The notes under the pieces: model-generated
What the model was told of the DNA's origin: nothing
Database searches by the model: none
Seen by the model: the letters and a program-made list of their open reading frames with translations, nothing else
Shown: positions 17,579 through 26,873 of the stretch, in pieces
How positions within the stretch are numbered: position 1 is the stretch's first letter
Layout: the number at the start of each line of letters is the position of its first letter
Assembly: GCA_945878845.1 (NCBI GenBank)
Contig: CAMCUB010000003.1
Span: forward strand, 1-62,481
From: Erythrobacter sanguineus
GTDB lineage: Bacteria > Pseudomonadota > Alphaproteobacteria > Sphingomonadales > Sphingomonadaceae
Direction: 5' to 3'
Length of the DNA: 62,481 bases
Position numbers and translations under genes: made by a program

Positions 17579-18463
17579 TCACCACCCTCCCGAAGCGCCG
17601 CCGCCGCCGGACGAGCCGCCGCCGAAGCCGCCAAACCCGCCGCCGCCGCCGAAGCCACCGCCGCCAAAACCACCGCCGCTGCCGTTACCGCTATTGTTGA
17701 TGATCCCCCGCGCAATCGCGCTGCCGACCTCCCACAGGATCACGTCGCGCGCCGTGTCGCCGAGATCGCGGCTGCCCCACGGACCATCGCCCTTGGAGCG
17801 ATATTTGCGCCGCCGCCCGCGGCTGGCGAGGATCGGGATGACGAAGAAGAAGAACATGAAGGCGAGCCAGATCAGAACGCCGACCGGGAAGCCCCCGTCG
17901 CTGCGGCTCTTCTGCGCCGCGGCGGCTTTGGCTGCTTCCTCGATCGCAATGGCATCCTCGGGCGCCTTGGCGAGGTGCGCGAGGATCGCGGCGACCCCGT
18001 CGGTCACCCCTGCGTCAAAATTGCCTTCCTTGAAGCGCGGCGCGATCACGTCATTGATGACGCGCCCCGCCATGATCCCGCCGAAATAGCCGTGGAGGCC
18101 ATAGCCGACCTCGATCCGCATCTTGCGCTCGGTCGGCGCGATCAGCAGCAGCAGGCCCGTGTCGCGCTTGGCGCCGCCGATCCCCCACTTGTCGGTGAAC
18201 AGCGTGGTCGCATAGGTCTCGACCGAAGCGCCCCCAAGGCTCGGCACGGTGGCGACAATGATCGCGCGGCCAGTCTGGGCGTTATAGGCGCGCAGTTCGC
18301 CATCGAGCTTCGCCTCGGTCGCGGGCGAGAGGATGTTCGCCCCGTCATAGACCGGACCCTCTGGGCGAGGGGGATAGTCCTGCGCTTGGGCTGCGCCTGC
18401 GAGCCAGAACAGGCCCGCAAGCAGCAGCAGCACCCGGCGCAGCGGGGCGATCAGGGAGATCAC
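17579..18463 (-). CDS. TPM domain protein, YgcG type, with glycine-rich tail
   Basis: A 294-residue exported membrane protein. Residues 1-27 form a signal peptide ending AQA before QDYPPRP. The TPM domain follows (about 30-150) with RAIIVATVPSLGG and TERKMRIEVGYGLHGYFG. A transmembrane helix lies near 195-215, and the last 35 or so residues are almost pure glycine, phenylalanine and serine. This order matches the YgcG family. The gene starts one base after the lemA stop. LemA and YgcG proteins occur together widely; the pair is thought to act at the cell envelope, but the reaction is unknown. Confidence 0.9.
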   Translation of the reverse strand: MISLIAPLRRVLLLLAGLFWLAGAAQAQDYPPRPEGPVYDGANILSPATEAKLDGELRAYNAQTGRAIIVATVPSLGGASVETYATTLFTDKWGIGGAKRDTGLLLLIAPTERKMRIEVGYGLHGYFGGIMAGRVINDVIAPRFKEGNFDAGVTDGVAAILAHLAKAPEDAIAIEEAAKAAAAQKSRSDGGFPVGVLIWLAFMFFFFVIPILASRGRRRKYRSKGDGPWGSRDLGDTARDVILWEVGSAIARGIINNSGNGSGGGFGGGGFGGGGGFGGFGGGSSGGGGASGGW

Positions 18464-18464
18464 C

Positions 18465-19094
18465 TCAGTTCGCGGCCGCCGGAGTGGCCCCGCCGGTGAT
18501 CGCGCTCATGTCGACCTTGGGGTTGGCCTTGGCGGCTTCATCCGCCTCGAAATATTCGAGCGCCTTGGCGCCGTGGATTACATTCGCCCCGATGCTGGAA
18601 GGGAAGGTGCGGATCTCGGTGTTGTAGTCACGCGCGAGCTCGTTGTAGCGCACCCGCTCGGTGTTGATCTGGTTGTTGGCCTCGTCGATCGCGACCATCA
18701 GATCCTGGAATCGGGGCTGGCTGGTGAGCACCGGATAGTTTTCCACCACGGTTCGCAGCTGGCCCATCGCCTGCGTCAGCTGGTTCTGCGCATCGCTGAA
18801 CTTCTTGAACTCCTCGGGGTTCGAGAGGTCATCGGTGGTGATGTTGATCGAGGTCGCCCGCGCGCGCGCGTCGATCACGCCCTGGAGGATGTCCTTCTCC
18901 GAGATCGCGGCGGCCTGCACCACGGCGACGAGGTTGGGGATCTTGTCCGAACGGTTTTGCAACGCGCTCTCGACATTGCCCCACTGCGCCTTGGCGGCTT
19001 CCTGCTTGGTGGGGACCGAGTTGATCCCGCAAGCGGCAAGGCTGAGCGCGGCGACGGCGGCGAGCGCGCCGCGCAGCATGGTGGTGAATTTCAT
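18465..19094 (-). CDS. lemA: LemA family lipoprotein
   Basis: A 209-residue LemA protein. The ATG at 19094 follows AGGAGGGACC and opens a signal sequence ending in the lipobox LAACG, so it is probably lipid-anchored. The long-helix core with NLVAVVQAAA, AMGQLRTVVENYP and RYNELARDYNTEIRTFPS is diagnostic. It leads a three-gene operon with the two TPM genes, separated by one and three bases. LemA proteins are helical envelope proteins with an extracytoplasmic domain; no enzymatic activity is established. Confidence 0.93.
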   Translation of the reverse strand: MKFTTMLRGALAAVAALSLAACGINSVPTKQEAAKAQWGNVESALQNRSDKIPNLVAVVQAAAISEKDILQGVIDARARATSINITTDDLSNPEEFKKFSDAQNQLTQAMGQLRTVVENYPVLTSQPRFQDLMVAIDEANNQINTERVRYNELARDYNTEIRTFPSSIGANVIHGAKALEYFEADEAAKANPKVDMSAITGGATPAAAN

Positions 19095-19266
19095 CGCGAA
19101 GGTCCCTCCTGAAGGTGCCGGGTCTTGCCCTGCCAAAGCTTCTGTATTGCGCATATAGCACACCTCAAGGCCGGTTCAAGCGGTGGACGGGGCGGCGCGA
19201 GCGGCTTGGCAGGCGGGAAGGGGAGTGCCAGAAGATTGTAAACGGGAAAGACCAAAGGGGACCACC

Positions 19267-19677
19267 ATGCTTTCGGAATTCAAGACCTTCATCGCGCGCG
19301 GCAATGTGCTCGACCTTGCGGTCGGGGTGATCATCGGCGCTGCCTTCGGCACCATCATCAAGTCGCTGACCGATGATTTGGTCATGCCCGTGATCACTTT
19401 GCTCACCGGCGGCGGGGTCGATTTTTCGAGCAAGTATATCGTGCTGTCGGGCGAGGCCCCGGCCGGCGCCTCGCTGGCGGCAGCGCGCGAGGCGGGCGCC
19501 AACGTGCTGGCCTTCGGGAGCTTTGTCACCGCGCTGATCAACTTCGTGATCCTCGCCTTCGTGATCTTCATGATCGTGCGTCAGGCCAACAAGCTGATGC
19601 CCCCGCCGCCCGCCGCGCCCGCCGGGCCGACCGAGGTGGAACTGCTCGCGGAGATCCGCGACGCGCTGAAGAAGTAG
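19267..19677 (+). CDS. mscL: Large-conductance mechanosensitive channel MscL
   Basis: A 136-residue inner-membrane channel that opens under hypo-osmotic tension. The N-terminal helix [20 protein letters not shown] and the pore-lining [20 protein letters not shown] are conserved. A periplasmic loop, the second helix ([19 protein letters not shown]) and a C-terminal helix with the proline stretch [16 protein letters not shown] follow. The ATG at 19267 follows AAAGGGGACCACC. Length is normal. It is followed by paired palindromes and the tmRNA gene. Confidence 0.97.
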   Translation: MLSEFKTFIARGNVLDLAVGVIIGAAFGTIIKSLTDDLVMPVITLLTGGGVDFSSKYIVLSGEAPAGASLAAAREAGANVLAFGSFVTALINFVILAFVIFMIVRQANKLMPPPPAAPAGPTEVELLAEIRDALKK

Positions 19678-19688
19678 AGTGTGCTTCA

Positions 19689-19710
19689 CCCCTCCCGCAA
19701 GCGGGAGGGG
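19689..19710. repeat. 22-bp perfect palindrome, copy 1
   Basis: CCCCTCCCGC-AA-GCGGGAGGGG lies 11 bases after the mscL stop. An identical palindrome occurs at 19786-19807, 97 bases further on, with a G+C-rich spacer. The pair resembles REP-type intergenic elements. Either copy could also act as a transcription stop for mscL, but no T-run follows. Confidence 0.8.
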
Positions 19711-19785
19711 TTGGGGGTGGGAGCATCGCGACGGTTGCGAAGGCCCACTCCGCTGCGGCTAGCCAGCAAGCTCGCAAGCCTCGCT

Positions 19786-19807
19786 CCCCTCCCGCAAGCG
19801 GGAGGGG
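19786..19807. repeat. 22-bp perfect palindrome, copy 2
   Basis: Exact copy of the palindrome at 19689-19710. It lies about 40 bases before the tmRNA sequence. The two copies could pair with each other to fold out the 75-base spacer. Confidence 0.8.
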
Positions 19808-19839
19808 CAGATACACTTCACATTCAGAAACGCCGCGCT

Positions 19840-20205
19840 ATATCAGCCGTGCCGGTTTCGACCGGATATGGCGATAAATTGCTGCGTACAATAGATGCAA
19901 CGGACCCGGGGGCAGTACCCGGCGGCTCCACCAGAATCTGCGGTTCACCGCATGTCCTGATGGGGCCGAACCAGGATCGACGTGTGTTGAAAAGCGTAGT
20001 TTTTGCCCGGGCTGAGTAACCCGCATAAGGCTCAAAACCCATAAGTGCCAACGACAACGAAGCACTCGCAATCGCTGCGTAATTGATGGGCTAACGCCCT
20101 TCTTTTATTAGGCCAAAAAGCGCGGTTGGACCGAACCGGGCAACAGAATCGGATACCGGGCGTCCGGGGGTACGTAGCAACAGAAACCCCCACCTTTCTC
20201 GGAGA
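19840..20205 (+). ncRNA. ssrA: Permuted two-piece tmRNA (alphaproteobacterial SsrA)
   Basis: Trans-translation RNA that rescues stalled ribosomes and tags proteins for proteolysis. The acceptor piece comes first: its T arm CCGGGGGCAGTACCCGG runs into acceptor strand CGGCTCC and ACCA (ending 19933). After a 28-base linker the coding piece opens with GGGGCCG (19962), which pairs with CGGCTCC, and the tRNA-like GGATCGAC. The tag frame GCC AAC GAC AAC GAA... ending TAA is at 20047-20082 and encodes ANDNEALAIAA. This 3'-before-5' order is the circular permutation known from alphaproteobacteria, where processing removes the linker. Outer bounds are approximate; the identity is secure from the tag and the pairing. 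Confidence 0.93.
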
Positions 20206-20334
20206 TTTTTTGCTTACAATTGCATCCATTCGCTGACCCCTTGAGTGGTCAGCCTTTGCAATACCCGGCGACCGCGCGAACCTTCGCGTGGGCGGACGGG
20301 CCCTCCTAAGCAAAATCACCGAAAGACTTCACCC

Positions 20335-20805
20335 ATGACACATATTGCTATCCGCCCGCTCGTGCGCGGCGATTTGCCCCGCGTTGCCCATCTGGTCGAC
20401 GCCAATGCCATGTTTCCCTCCGACATGCTCGAAGGGATGACCGCGGCCTATTTCGGCGGAGAGGGCGACACCCAGCGCTGGATCGTCGCCGAACGGGACG
20501 GCCAAGTCGAAGCCGTCGCCTACACCGTCCCCGAACCGCTGACCGAGGGCACCTGGAACACGCTGCTCATCTGCGTCGATCCCGCCTCACACGGGCAGGC
20601 CATCGGCACGGCGCTGATGCGGCATATCGAGGACGAACTGCGCGCGGACCGAGCGCGCGTGCTGCTGGTCGAAACGTCGGGCACGCCCGACTTCGGGCGC
20701 ACGCGCGGGTTCTACGACATGCTCGGCTATGATCGGGAGGCGCGGATCCGCGACTACTATAGCGCGGGCGATGACAAGATCATTTTCCGCAAGGCGCTGA
20801 TCTGA
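20335..20805 (+). CDS. GNAT family N-acetyltransferase
   Basis: A 156-residue acetyltransferase. The acetyl-CoA binding motif A is seen as CVDPASHGQAIGTALMRHIE, and the C-terminal part has the usual TRGFYDMLGYDREARIRDYY. The N-terminus MTHIAIRPLVRGDLPRVAHL is typical of single-domain GNATs. Substrate is unknown; small molecules or protein N-termini are both possible. It stands alone downstream of the tmRNA. Confidence 0.88.
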   Translation: MTHIAIRPLVRGDLPRVAHLVDANAMFPSDMLEGMTAAYFGGEGDTQRWIVAERDGQVEAVAYTVPEPLTEGTWNTLLICVDPASHGQAIGTALMRHIEDELRADRARVLLVETSGTPDFGRTRGFYDMLGYDREARIRDYYSAGDDKIIFRKALI

Positions 20806-20843
20806 AGAGTGGGGCGGGCCTGCGCCGCGTGCGCGGGTCTGCC

Positions 20844-21089
20844 CTATTCGCTGCGCGCCGCCCGCAATTCCGCGACCTCATTCTCCAGCTTCAGGCAGTC
20901 GAGGATCTTCGCGCCGGCCAGAAACACCGCGCCGGTGGTCGCCAGAAACAGCAGCTGGCCGCCAAAGCCGGGATACTCATGGAGATAGACCATGCCCCGC
21001 GCACTCGACCCGAGGGCGAGGGCGTAGATGATCAGAAACGCCTCGAAGCGATTCTTGATCACGAACAGCCTTCCCAGCTTACGCAGCAT
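20844..21089 (-). CDS. Small two-helix membrane protein
   Basis: An 81-residue protein starting MLRKLGRLFVIKNRFEAFLI, with hydrophobic segments at about 16-34 and 42-60 and a charged C-terminal helix (CLKLENEVAELRAARSE). The ATG at 21089 is preceded by CCGGGAGTCGCT. It has coding-like composition and no competing frame. No family is recognised with confidence, though similar small proteins are common in sphingomonads. It is separated from astB by about 94 bases and shows no obvious link to it. Confidence 0.7.
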   Translation of the reverse strand: MLRKLGRLFVIKNRFEAFLIIYALALGSSARGMVYLHEYPGFGGQLLFLATTGAVFLAGAKILDCLKLENEVAELRAARSE

Positions 21090-21183
21090 AGCGACTCCCG
21101 GCCCATCGGCGACTCCGTGGCAGGCTGAGTCGCTTTAACAATGGCGTAACCTTACGCCTGCGCAGGCCGGGCGCGCAAATGCG

Positions 21184-22434
21184 TTAACCAAGCTGTGCCA
21201 GATCGAGCGCCTCCAACAGGGCAAGGCGTGCTGCAATCACGCTGTCCGCAAGGGTCTGCGTCCCGATATCGGACGGGTCGATCTGCGCTGGCCAATGCGC
21301 CGCGATGGTGCGCTCCAGCAGATCGGCTTTGGCCTCGCCCAGCAGGAAGCGCGGGTCGACCGTGGCCGGGTCGCACACCACGCGCAGCCGCAGGCAGGCG
21401 GGGCCGCCGCCATTGGCCATCGATTGCTTTACGTCGACGGGGATGACCTGGCGGATCGGTCCGTTCCCGGCGAGCATGGTCTGGACCCAGCCCCACACGC
21501 TCGCGCTCTCGCGGCATTCCTCGGGCACGATCAAGGCCATGCCGCCGTCCGGGAGCGTGAGGAGCTGCGCGTTGAACAGGTAGGCGCGGATCGCCTCCTG
21601 CAGCGAGACGGCCGACGAGGGCACCTCGACCACCTCCAGCGCGGGGAAGGCGCGCCGAAGCGCATCATAGGCGCCCTGCTGGTCGGCGAAGGCCTCGGCA
21701 TGGGTGAACAGCACGCGGCCATTCGCCACCGCCACTACGTCATTGTGGAAAGCGCCCGCCGCGATCGCTTCGGGGTTCTGTTCGATGAAGACAGTGCGCT
21801 CTGGCGCGAGCCCGTGCGCGCGGGCGACCAGACGGCTGGCCTGTTCGTGCTGGCGCGCGGGGAAGCGGCCGCCGAGGCGGCCATAGACGAAGACCTCCAC
21901 CCCCGGCGCATCGTGGCTCTCGCACAGCCGCATGTGGTTGGCCGCGCCTTCGTCGCCGAAGGTCGGCGGCACGGCGTCGTGGATCGCGAAGTGCTTCGTG
22001 TCACCGAAAGCGATCCGAAGCTGCGCCTGCGTGTCGGGCCATTCCTGCGCGCGGTGAAGCATGGTGACGAGGTTTGCCGGCGTCAGGTGACAGCGCCCGT
22101 CAGCGGTGTCGGGGGCCGGCGAGACGGTCGCGGCGTTGGCGGTCCACATCGACGAGGCCGACCACGGCGCAGCGCGCAGTTGCGGCGGCTCGGTGCCATC
22201 CAGCGCCAGCGCCGCCGTCAGCGCGCCGTTGGGGCGCGGCAGCGGCAGCAGGAAACCCTGCACGCCGAGGCGCGCCAGATTGCCGCGCATCTTCGCCACC
22301 CCCTGCAATGCCGCCGCGCGCGGGTAGGAAGGATCGCCCGCATGGCTCGCGCTGGCGATGTTGCCGAGGCTGAGGCCGGCGTAATTGTGGCTCGGGCCGA
22401 CGATCCCGTCGAAGTTGATTTCAGTGAGGCTCAT
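21184..22434 (-). CDS. astB: N-succinylarginine dihydrolase
   Basis: A 416-residue enzyme of the arginine succinyltransferase (AST) pathway. It converts N2-succinylarginine to N2-succinylornithine, CO2 and two NH3 in the cytoplasm. The N-terminus TEINFDGIVGPSHNYAGLS and the central GAFHNDVVAVAN are hallmarks of AstB, a member of the amidinotransferase-like fold. Near the C-terminus GGGPACLRLRVV (with the catalytic-region context) is present. Its start overlaps the astA stop as ATGA (22431-22434). No astC, astD or classical astE is present in the window. Confidence 0.97.
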   Translation of the reverse strand: MSLTEINFDGIVGPSHNYAGLSLGNIASASHAGDPSYPRAAALQGVAKMRGNLARLGVQGFLLPLPRPNGALTAALALDGTEPPQLRAAPWSASSMWTANAATVSPAPDTADGRCHLTPANLVTMLHRAQEWPDTQAQLRIAFGDTKHFAIHDAVPPTFGDEGAANHMRLCESHDAPGVEVFVYGRLGGRFPARQHEQASRLVARAHGLAPERTVFIEQNPEAIAAGAFHNDVVAVANGRVLFTHAEAFADQQGAYDALRRAFPALEVVEVPSSAVSLQEAIRAYLFNAQLLTLPDGGMALIVPEECRESASVWGWVQTMLAGNGPIRQVIPVDVKQSMANGGGPACLRLRVVCDPATVDPRFLLGEAKADLLERTIAAHWPAQIDPSDIGTQTLADSVIAARLALLEALDLAQLG

Positions 22435-23447
22435 CGCGCAACGCTCCACACCATGTCGCCCTCGCACACGTCGAGCAGGTCCGCGCTCGCCGAATCGATC
22501 GCGATGCCGCCCTCGCCGTCGAGCACCCGCGCGCCGAAGCAGGCGCGGAAGCTACCGAGGTGTCCGGTGGCAAGGATCGCGCGCTCGCCTTCGCTCACAT
22601 CGAGCCCGGTGATCCGGGCGTGACTGGCGTTCTTCACGCTCGTCACATGGTCGGTGCGCGCGACCATCGTCGGCCCGCCGTCGAAGATGTCGACATAGCC
22701 CTCGGCGCGGAAGCCCTCGTCCTCGAGCATCCGCATCGCCGCCCGGCCGGTGGGGTGGGGGACGCCGATGACGGAGCGGGCGTCCTCGCTCAGCATCGCG
22801 ATATAGACCGGGTGCTTGGGCATCAGGTCGGCGATGAACTGGTTGCCGTTGATGGCGTTGAAATAGTCCGCGTCCTGGAAGCTCATCCCGAAGAAGCGCC
22901 CCGCGACCCCGTCCCAGAAGGGCGATCCGCCGCGCTCGTCGATGATGCCGCGCAGCTCGGCAAGGATGCGGTCGGCAAAGCGCTTGCGGTGCATCGCGAC
23001 GAAGAGATAGCGCGAGCGGGCGAGCAGCAGGCCGAAGCCCCCGGCGCGCTCGCCCGGGTGGAGGAACAGCCCGCCGACCTCGCTGGATCCTTCGAGATCG
23101 GTGACGAGGCTGAGCAGTTCGGCGCGCACGGTGCGGTCGAGCTCCTGCGAATATTGGGTGAGCGTGTTGAGGCGGTAGGAATAGAACGGCCAGCGTTGCC
23201 CGACCTGAGTCATCAGCTGGCAGGTGCCGCGCACGGCGCCGGAGCGGGTGTCTTCGAGCACCAGCACGAATTGCTCGTCGGCGAGCGTGTCGTCCTCGCG
23301 GGAGAAGGCGTTCTCGGCGCGCTCGAGCTTGCCCTTCAGCGCCGCGCGGTCGGGGGGCAGGTTGGTGAAGCCCCCGCCGGTGAGCTTGGCCATTTCATAG
23401 AGCGCCTCAAGATCGGCGGCGCGCGCGGCGCGCAGGCGGAAGGTCAT
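22431..23447 (-). CDS. astA: Arginine N-succinyltransferase
   Basis: A 338-residue enzyme that succinylates the alpha-amino group of arginine with succinyl-CoA, the first step of the AST pathway. The ATG at 23447 gives [20 protein letters not shown], the normal start; the frame is open upstream. Conserved blocks include EVGGLFLHPGERAGGFGLLL, ELRGIIDERGGSPFWDGVAG and FNAINGNQFIADLMPKHPVY. It overlaps both neighbours by ATGA, so M20 hydrolase, astA and astB are translationally coupled. Confidence 0.96.
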   Translation of the reverse strand: MTFRLRAARAADLEALYEMAKLTGGGFTNLPPDRAALKGKLERAENAFSREDDTLADEQFVLVLEDTRSGAVRGTCQLMTQVGQRWPFYSYRLNTLTQYSQELDRTVRAELLSLVTDLEGSSEVGGLFLHPGERAGGFGLLLARSRYLFVAMHRKRFADRILAELRGIIDERGGSPFWDGVAGRFFGMSFQDADYFNAINGNQFIADLMPKHPVYIAMLSEDARSVIGVPHPTGRAAMRMLEDEGFRAEGYVDIFDGGPTMVARTDHVTSVKNASHARITGLDVSEGERAILATGHLGSFRACFGARVLDGEGGIAIDSASADLLDVCEGDMVWSVAR

Positions 23448-24634
23448 GTCAGGGCTCCCTGAGCTAGGCGCTCGATGACGCGGGCGGAAAGCGCCGCCCG
23501 CTCGGCAAGGCTGGAGACGATCAGATATTCGTCCGGCGAATGGATCGCGCCGCCGCGCACCCCCATGGTGTCGACCACGGGGACACCGCAGGCGGCGATG
23601 TTGTTGCCGTCGCACACGCCGCCGCTGGATTGCCAGCGGATCGTCTGGCCAAGCTCGGCGCCGCATTGGCGGACGAGGTCGAACAGTTGTTGTGCGCGCG
23701 CGTCGACCTTCTTGGGCGGGCGGGTGACGCCGCCGTGGCGGTGAGTGGCGATGCCATGCGCGGTTTCAATGCTGCGCAGCAAAGCGTTGATATCATGATC
23801 GAAGGCCTCCGCCGCGGCGGTCGACTTGGGGCGGACGTTGAAGCGCAGCACCGCATGGTCGGGCACGACGTTGTTGGCCGCACCGCCTTCGAGCTTGGCG
23901 GGGTTGATGGTGATCTCGGAGGTCTCCAGCGCCTTCAATCGCAGGATCAGATCGGCCGCTGCGACGATCACGTTGCGCCCTTCGTGGGGGTTGCGCCCCG
24001 CGTGGGCGCTTTTGCCCGTGAAGGTGATCGAATAGTTGCCCGTGCCGCCGCGCTCATGCGCCAGCGTGCCATCGGGAAGCGCGGCAGGCTCGTAGGTGAG
24101 CGCGGCGAGCTTGCCCGCCGCCAGCTCGGCGATCAACGCGCTGCTGGCGAGCGAGCCGGTCTCCTCGTCCGAATTGATCAGCACGTCATAGCCGAGGCCG
24201 GTGGCGTGGGCGCTCGCCTCGAAGGCCAGCAGCGCGTGGAGCAACACCGCGATCCCGCCCTTCATGTCGGCAACGCCCGGGCCGTTCAGCGTCTCGCCGT
24301 CGAGCCAGGTCTGGCGCTGGAAGGGGTGATCGGCCGGGAACACCGTGTCCATGTGCCCGGTGAGCAGGATCCGCCGGTTCGCCTGCGGGCGCACGCGGAC
24401 CACCAGATGCTGACCGTGGGGTTTCTCAAAGGCGCTGCCATCGGCGGCGATTGCGGTGACGGGGGCGGGGTCGACCAGCTCCACCGTGCCGGGGAGCGCT
24501 GCGAAGGCTTCCGCCAGCATCGCCGCTTGGCTTGCGAGGCCCGCAAGGTTCGCGGTGCCGGTGTTGACCGCGCTCCACGCCTGCACCTGCGCCAGCATCG
24601 CGGCGGTGTCGAACTTGCCTAAGGTCCCGTCCAT
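23444..24634 (-). CDS. M20 family metallohydrolase in the ast cluster
   Basis: A 396-residue zinc-dependent amidohydrolase/peptidase. Metal-site motifs are intact: [18 protein letters not shown], the catalytic EETGS, and a terminal HSPDEY. The middle contains a dimerisation (lid) domain with [15 protein letters not shown]. It is first in the operon with astA and astB, overlapping astA by ATGA (23444-23447). The family includes DapE (succinyl-diaminopimelate desuccinylase), acetylornithine deacetylase and carboxypeptidase G2. The context suggests a job in arginine succinyl-derivative breakdown, perhaps replacing AstE as succinylglutamate desuccinylase. That role is inference, not shown by sequence. 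Confidence 0.88.
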   Translation of the reverse strand: MDGTLGKFDTAAMLAQVQAWSAVNTGTANLAGLASQAAMLAEAFAALPGTVELVDPAPVTAIAADGSAFEKPHGQHLVVRVRPQANRRILLTGHMDTVFPADHPFQRQTWLDGETLNGPGVADMKGGIAVLLHALLAFEASAHATGLGYDVLINSDEETGSLASSALIAELAAGKLAALTYEPAALPDGTLAHERGGTGNYSITFTGKSAHAGRNPHEGRNVIVAAADLILRLKALETSEITINPAKLEGGAANNVVPDHAVLRFNVRPKSTAAAEAFDHDINALLRSIETAHGIATHRHGGVTRPPKKVDARAQQLFDLVRQCGAELGQTIRWQSSGGVCDGNNIAACGVPVVDTMGVRGGAIHSPDEYLIVSSLAERAALSARVIERLAQGALT

Positions 24635-24757
24635 CGCACCCCTCTAGCCGTGCGCGGGCGCGGGGCCAAGGCGTTGCAATCGCCTCTCCCCTTTGCCATA
24701 GGCCAGCCGTCCTCTCCTCCCCGGGTTCGGCTTCACGTCTACCATACGAGGACTACC

Positions 24758-26857
24758 ATGACTGACATGACCACCCGCGCCGGTCTGAGCATCGACTCCC
24801 GGCTCGCGAGTTTTCTTGAAGGCGAAGTTCTGACGCCGTTGGGGCGCGACGTCGGCGCGTTCTGGCAGGGTTTCGCCGCGCTGCTCGCCGACTTCGCGCC
24901 GCGAAACCGCGCGCTGCTCGCCAAGCGCGAGAGCCTGCAGGCGCAGATCGACGCGTGGCATATCGAGCGCGCAGGGAAGCCGCATGACGCGGCGGCCTAC
25001 AAGGCGTTCCTGACCGAGATCGGCTACCTCGTCCCCGAGCCCGCTGACTTCCAGATCGGCACCCAGAACGTCGACCCAGAGATCGCGACCATGGCCGGCC
25101 CGCAGCTGGTGGTGCCGATCCTCAACGCACGCTTCCTGCTGAACGCGGCCAATGCGCGGTGGGGGAGCCTTTACGATGCCTTCTACGGCACCGACGCATT
25201 GGATGCGCCCCCGGCGCGGCCGGGTGGGTATGACGAGGCGCGCGGCGCGGCGGTGATCGCGCGCGGGCGGCAGTTTCTTGATGCGACCTTCCCACTTGCC
25301 GGGGGCGCCAGCTGGACCGACCTTGCGGGACGCGATGCCATCACGCTCGCCGATCCGGCGCAGCAAGTCGGCACCACCGACAAGGGCGTGCTGCTGAAGC
25401 ACAACGGCCTGCATATCGAAGTTGTGTTCGATGCGAGCACCCCCGTCGGCGCGACCGACAGGGCGGGCATCGCCGACATCATGGTCGAATCCGCCCTCAC
25501 CACCATCGCCGATTGCGAGGATTCGGTCGCGGCGGTCGATGCCGAGGACAAGCTGCTCGCCTACACCAACTGGCTCGGCATCATCCGCGGGGACTTGTCG
25601 GAAAGCTTCGAGAAGGGCGGCAAGACCCTCACCCGTATGCTCGCGGACGACAAGACCTACACCGACGAGAACGGCACCGCCCAGTCCCTCAAGGGCCGCA
25701 GCCTGATGTTCGTGCGCAATGTCGGCCACCTGATGACCAACCCCGCGATCCGCCTCGCGGACGGCTCCGAGATCCCCGAAGGCATCATGGACGCGGTCTT
25801 CACCTCGGCGATCTCCACGCTGGACGTCGAAGGCCACGGCAAGTTCGGCAACTCGCGCTGCGGCTCCATCTACATCGTCAAGCCCAAGATGCACGGGCCC
25901 GAGGAATGCGCCTTCACCAATGACCTGTTCGACGCGGTTGAGGATTTGCTCAAGCTCCCCCGCCACACCATCAAGGTTGGCGTGATGGACGAGGAGCGCC
26001 GCACCAGCGCCAACCTTGCCGCCTGCATCCACGCCGTCCGCGACAGGATCGTCTTCATCAACACCGGCTTCCTCGACCGCACCGGGGACGAAATCCACAC
26101 TTCGATGCGCGCCGGGCCGATGCTTCGGAAAGGCGCGATGAAGGGCTCCGTCTGGCTCAAGGCCTACGAGGCGCGCAATGTCGCTATCGGCCTCAAGCAC
26201 GGCCTCTCGGGCAAGGCGCAGATCGGCAAGGGCATGTGGGCCGCGCCCGACCTGATGGGCCAGATGATGGTCGAGAAGATCGGCCACCTCAACGCGGGCG
26301 CCAACACCGCATGGGTGCCGTCGCCCACCGCCGCGACGCTCCACGCGCTGCATTACCACCAGATCGACGTGTTCGCGGTGCAGAAGACGCTCCCCGAACC
26401 GATGGGCCTCGACGACCTGCTGGCGATCCCGCTGGCAGAGGGCGCGAACTGGCCGGAGGAGGAGATCCGCGGCGAACTGGACAACAACTGCCAGGGCCTG
26501 CTCGGCTATGTGGTGCGCTGGGTGGATCAGGGTGTGGGCTGCTCCAAGGTGCCCGACATCAATGATGTGGGCCTGATGGAGGACCGCGCGACGCTGCGCA
26601 TCTCCTCGCAGCACATCGCCAACTGGCTGCTGCACGGGGTCATCACCGAGCGCCAAGTGATGGACAGCCTCGCCCGCATGGCCGCCAAGGTCGACGCACA
26701 GAACGCGGGCGACCCGCTGTATGTGCCGCTGACGGGCAACGAGGACGGCGCGGCCTTCAGCGCGGCCAAGGAGCTGATCTTCAAGGGGGTCGAGCAGCCC
26801 TCGGGCTACACCGAGCCGCTGCTTCACGCATGGCGCTTGCGCAAGAAGGCGGGCTGA
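24758..26857 (+). CDS. glcB: Malate synthase G
   Basis: A 699-residue enzyme condensing glyoxylate with acetyl-CoA to malate, the second step of the glyoxylate shunt and glycolate use. Conserved regions include [45 protein letters not shown] and the C-terminal [16 protein letters not shown], which carries the catalytic aspartate. It is the long monomeric G isoform rather than the A type. The ATG at 24758 follows ACGAGGACTACC. No isocitrate lyase gene lies next to it. Confidence 0.97.
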   Translation: MTDMTTRAGLSIDSRLASFLEGEVLTPLGRDVGAFWQGFAALLADFAPRNRALLAKRESLQAQIDAWHIERAGKPHDAAAYKAFLTEIGYLVPEPADFQIGTQNVDPEIATMAGPQLVVPILNARFLLNAANARWGSLYDAFYGTDALDAPPARPGGYDEARGAAVIARGRQFLDATFPLAGGASWTDLAGRDAITLADPAQQVGTTDKGVLLKHNGLHIEVVFDASTPVGATDRAGIADIMVESALTTIADCEDSVAAVDAEDKLLAYTNWLGIIRGDLSESFEKGGKTLTRMLADDKTYTDENGTAQSLKGRSLMFVRNVGHLMTNPAIRLADGSEIPEGIMDAVFTSAISTLDVEGHGKFGNSRCGSIYIVKPKMHGPEECAFTNDLFDAVEDLLKLPRHTIKVGVMDEERRTSANLAACIHAVRDRIVFINTGFLDRTGDEIHTSMRAGPMLRKGAMKGSVWLKAYEARNVAIGLKHGLSGKAQIGKGMWAAPDLMGQMMVEKIGHLNAGANTAWVPSPTAATLHALHYHQIDVFAVQKTLPEPMGLDDLLAIPLAEGANWPEEEIRGELDNNCQGLLGYVVRWVDQGVGCSKVPDINDVGLMEDRATLRISSQHIANWLLHGVITERQVMDSLARMAAKVDAQNAGDPLYVPLTGNEDGAAFSAAKELIFKGVEQPSGYTEPLLHAWRLRKKAG

Positions 26858-26873
26858 TCCACTCTGGCGCGCA

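Noticed and set aside
16085..18499. 804-codon plus-strand open frame across the SDR, NUDIX and TPM genes
   Set aside because: It runs antisense to four genes with clear motifs, and its product is low-complexity with no recognisable domain.
21130..21190. Possible CtrA boxes (TTAAC-like pairs) near astB
   Set aside because: The half-sites are not spaced as TTAA-N7-TTAA, and the direction does not suit a regulated gene.
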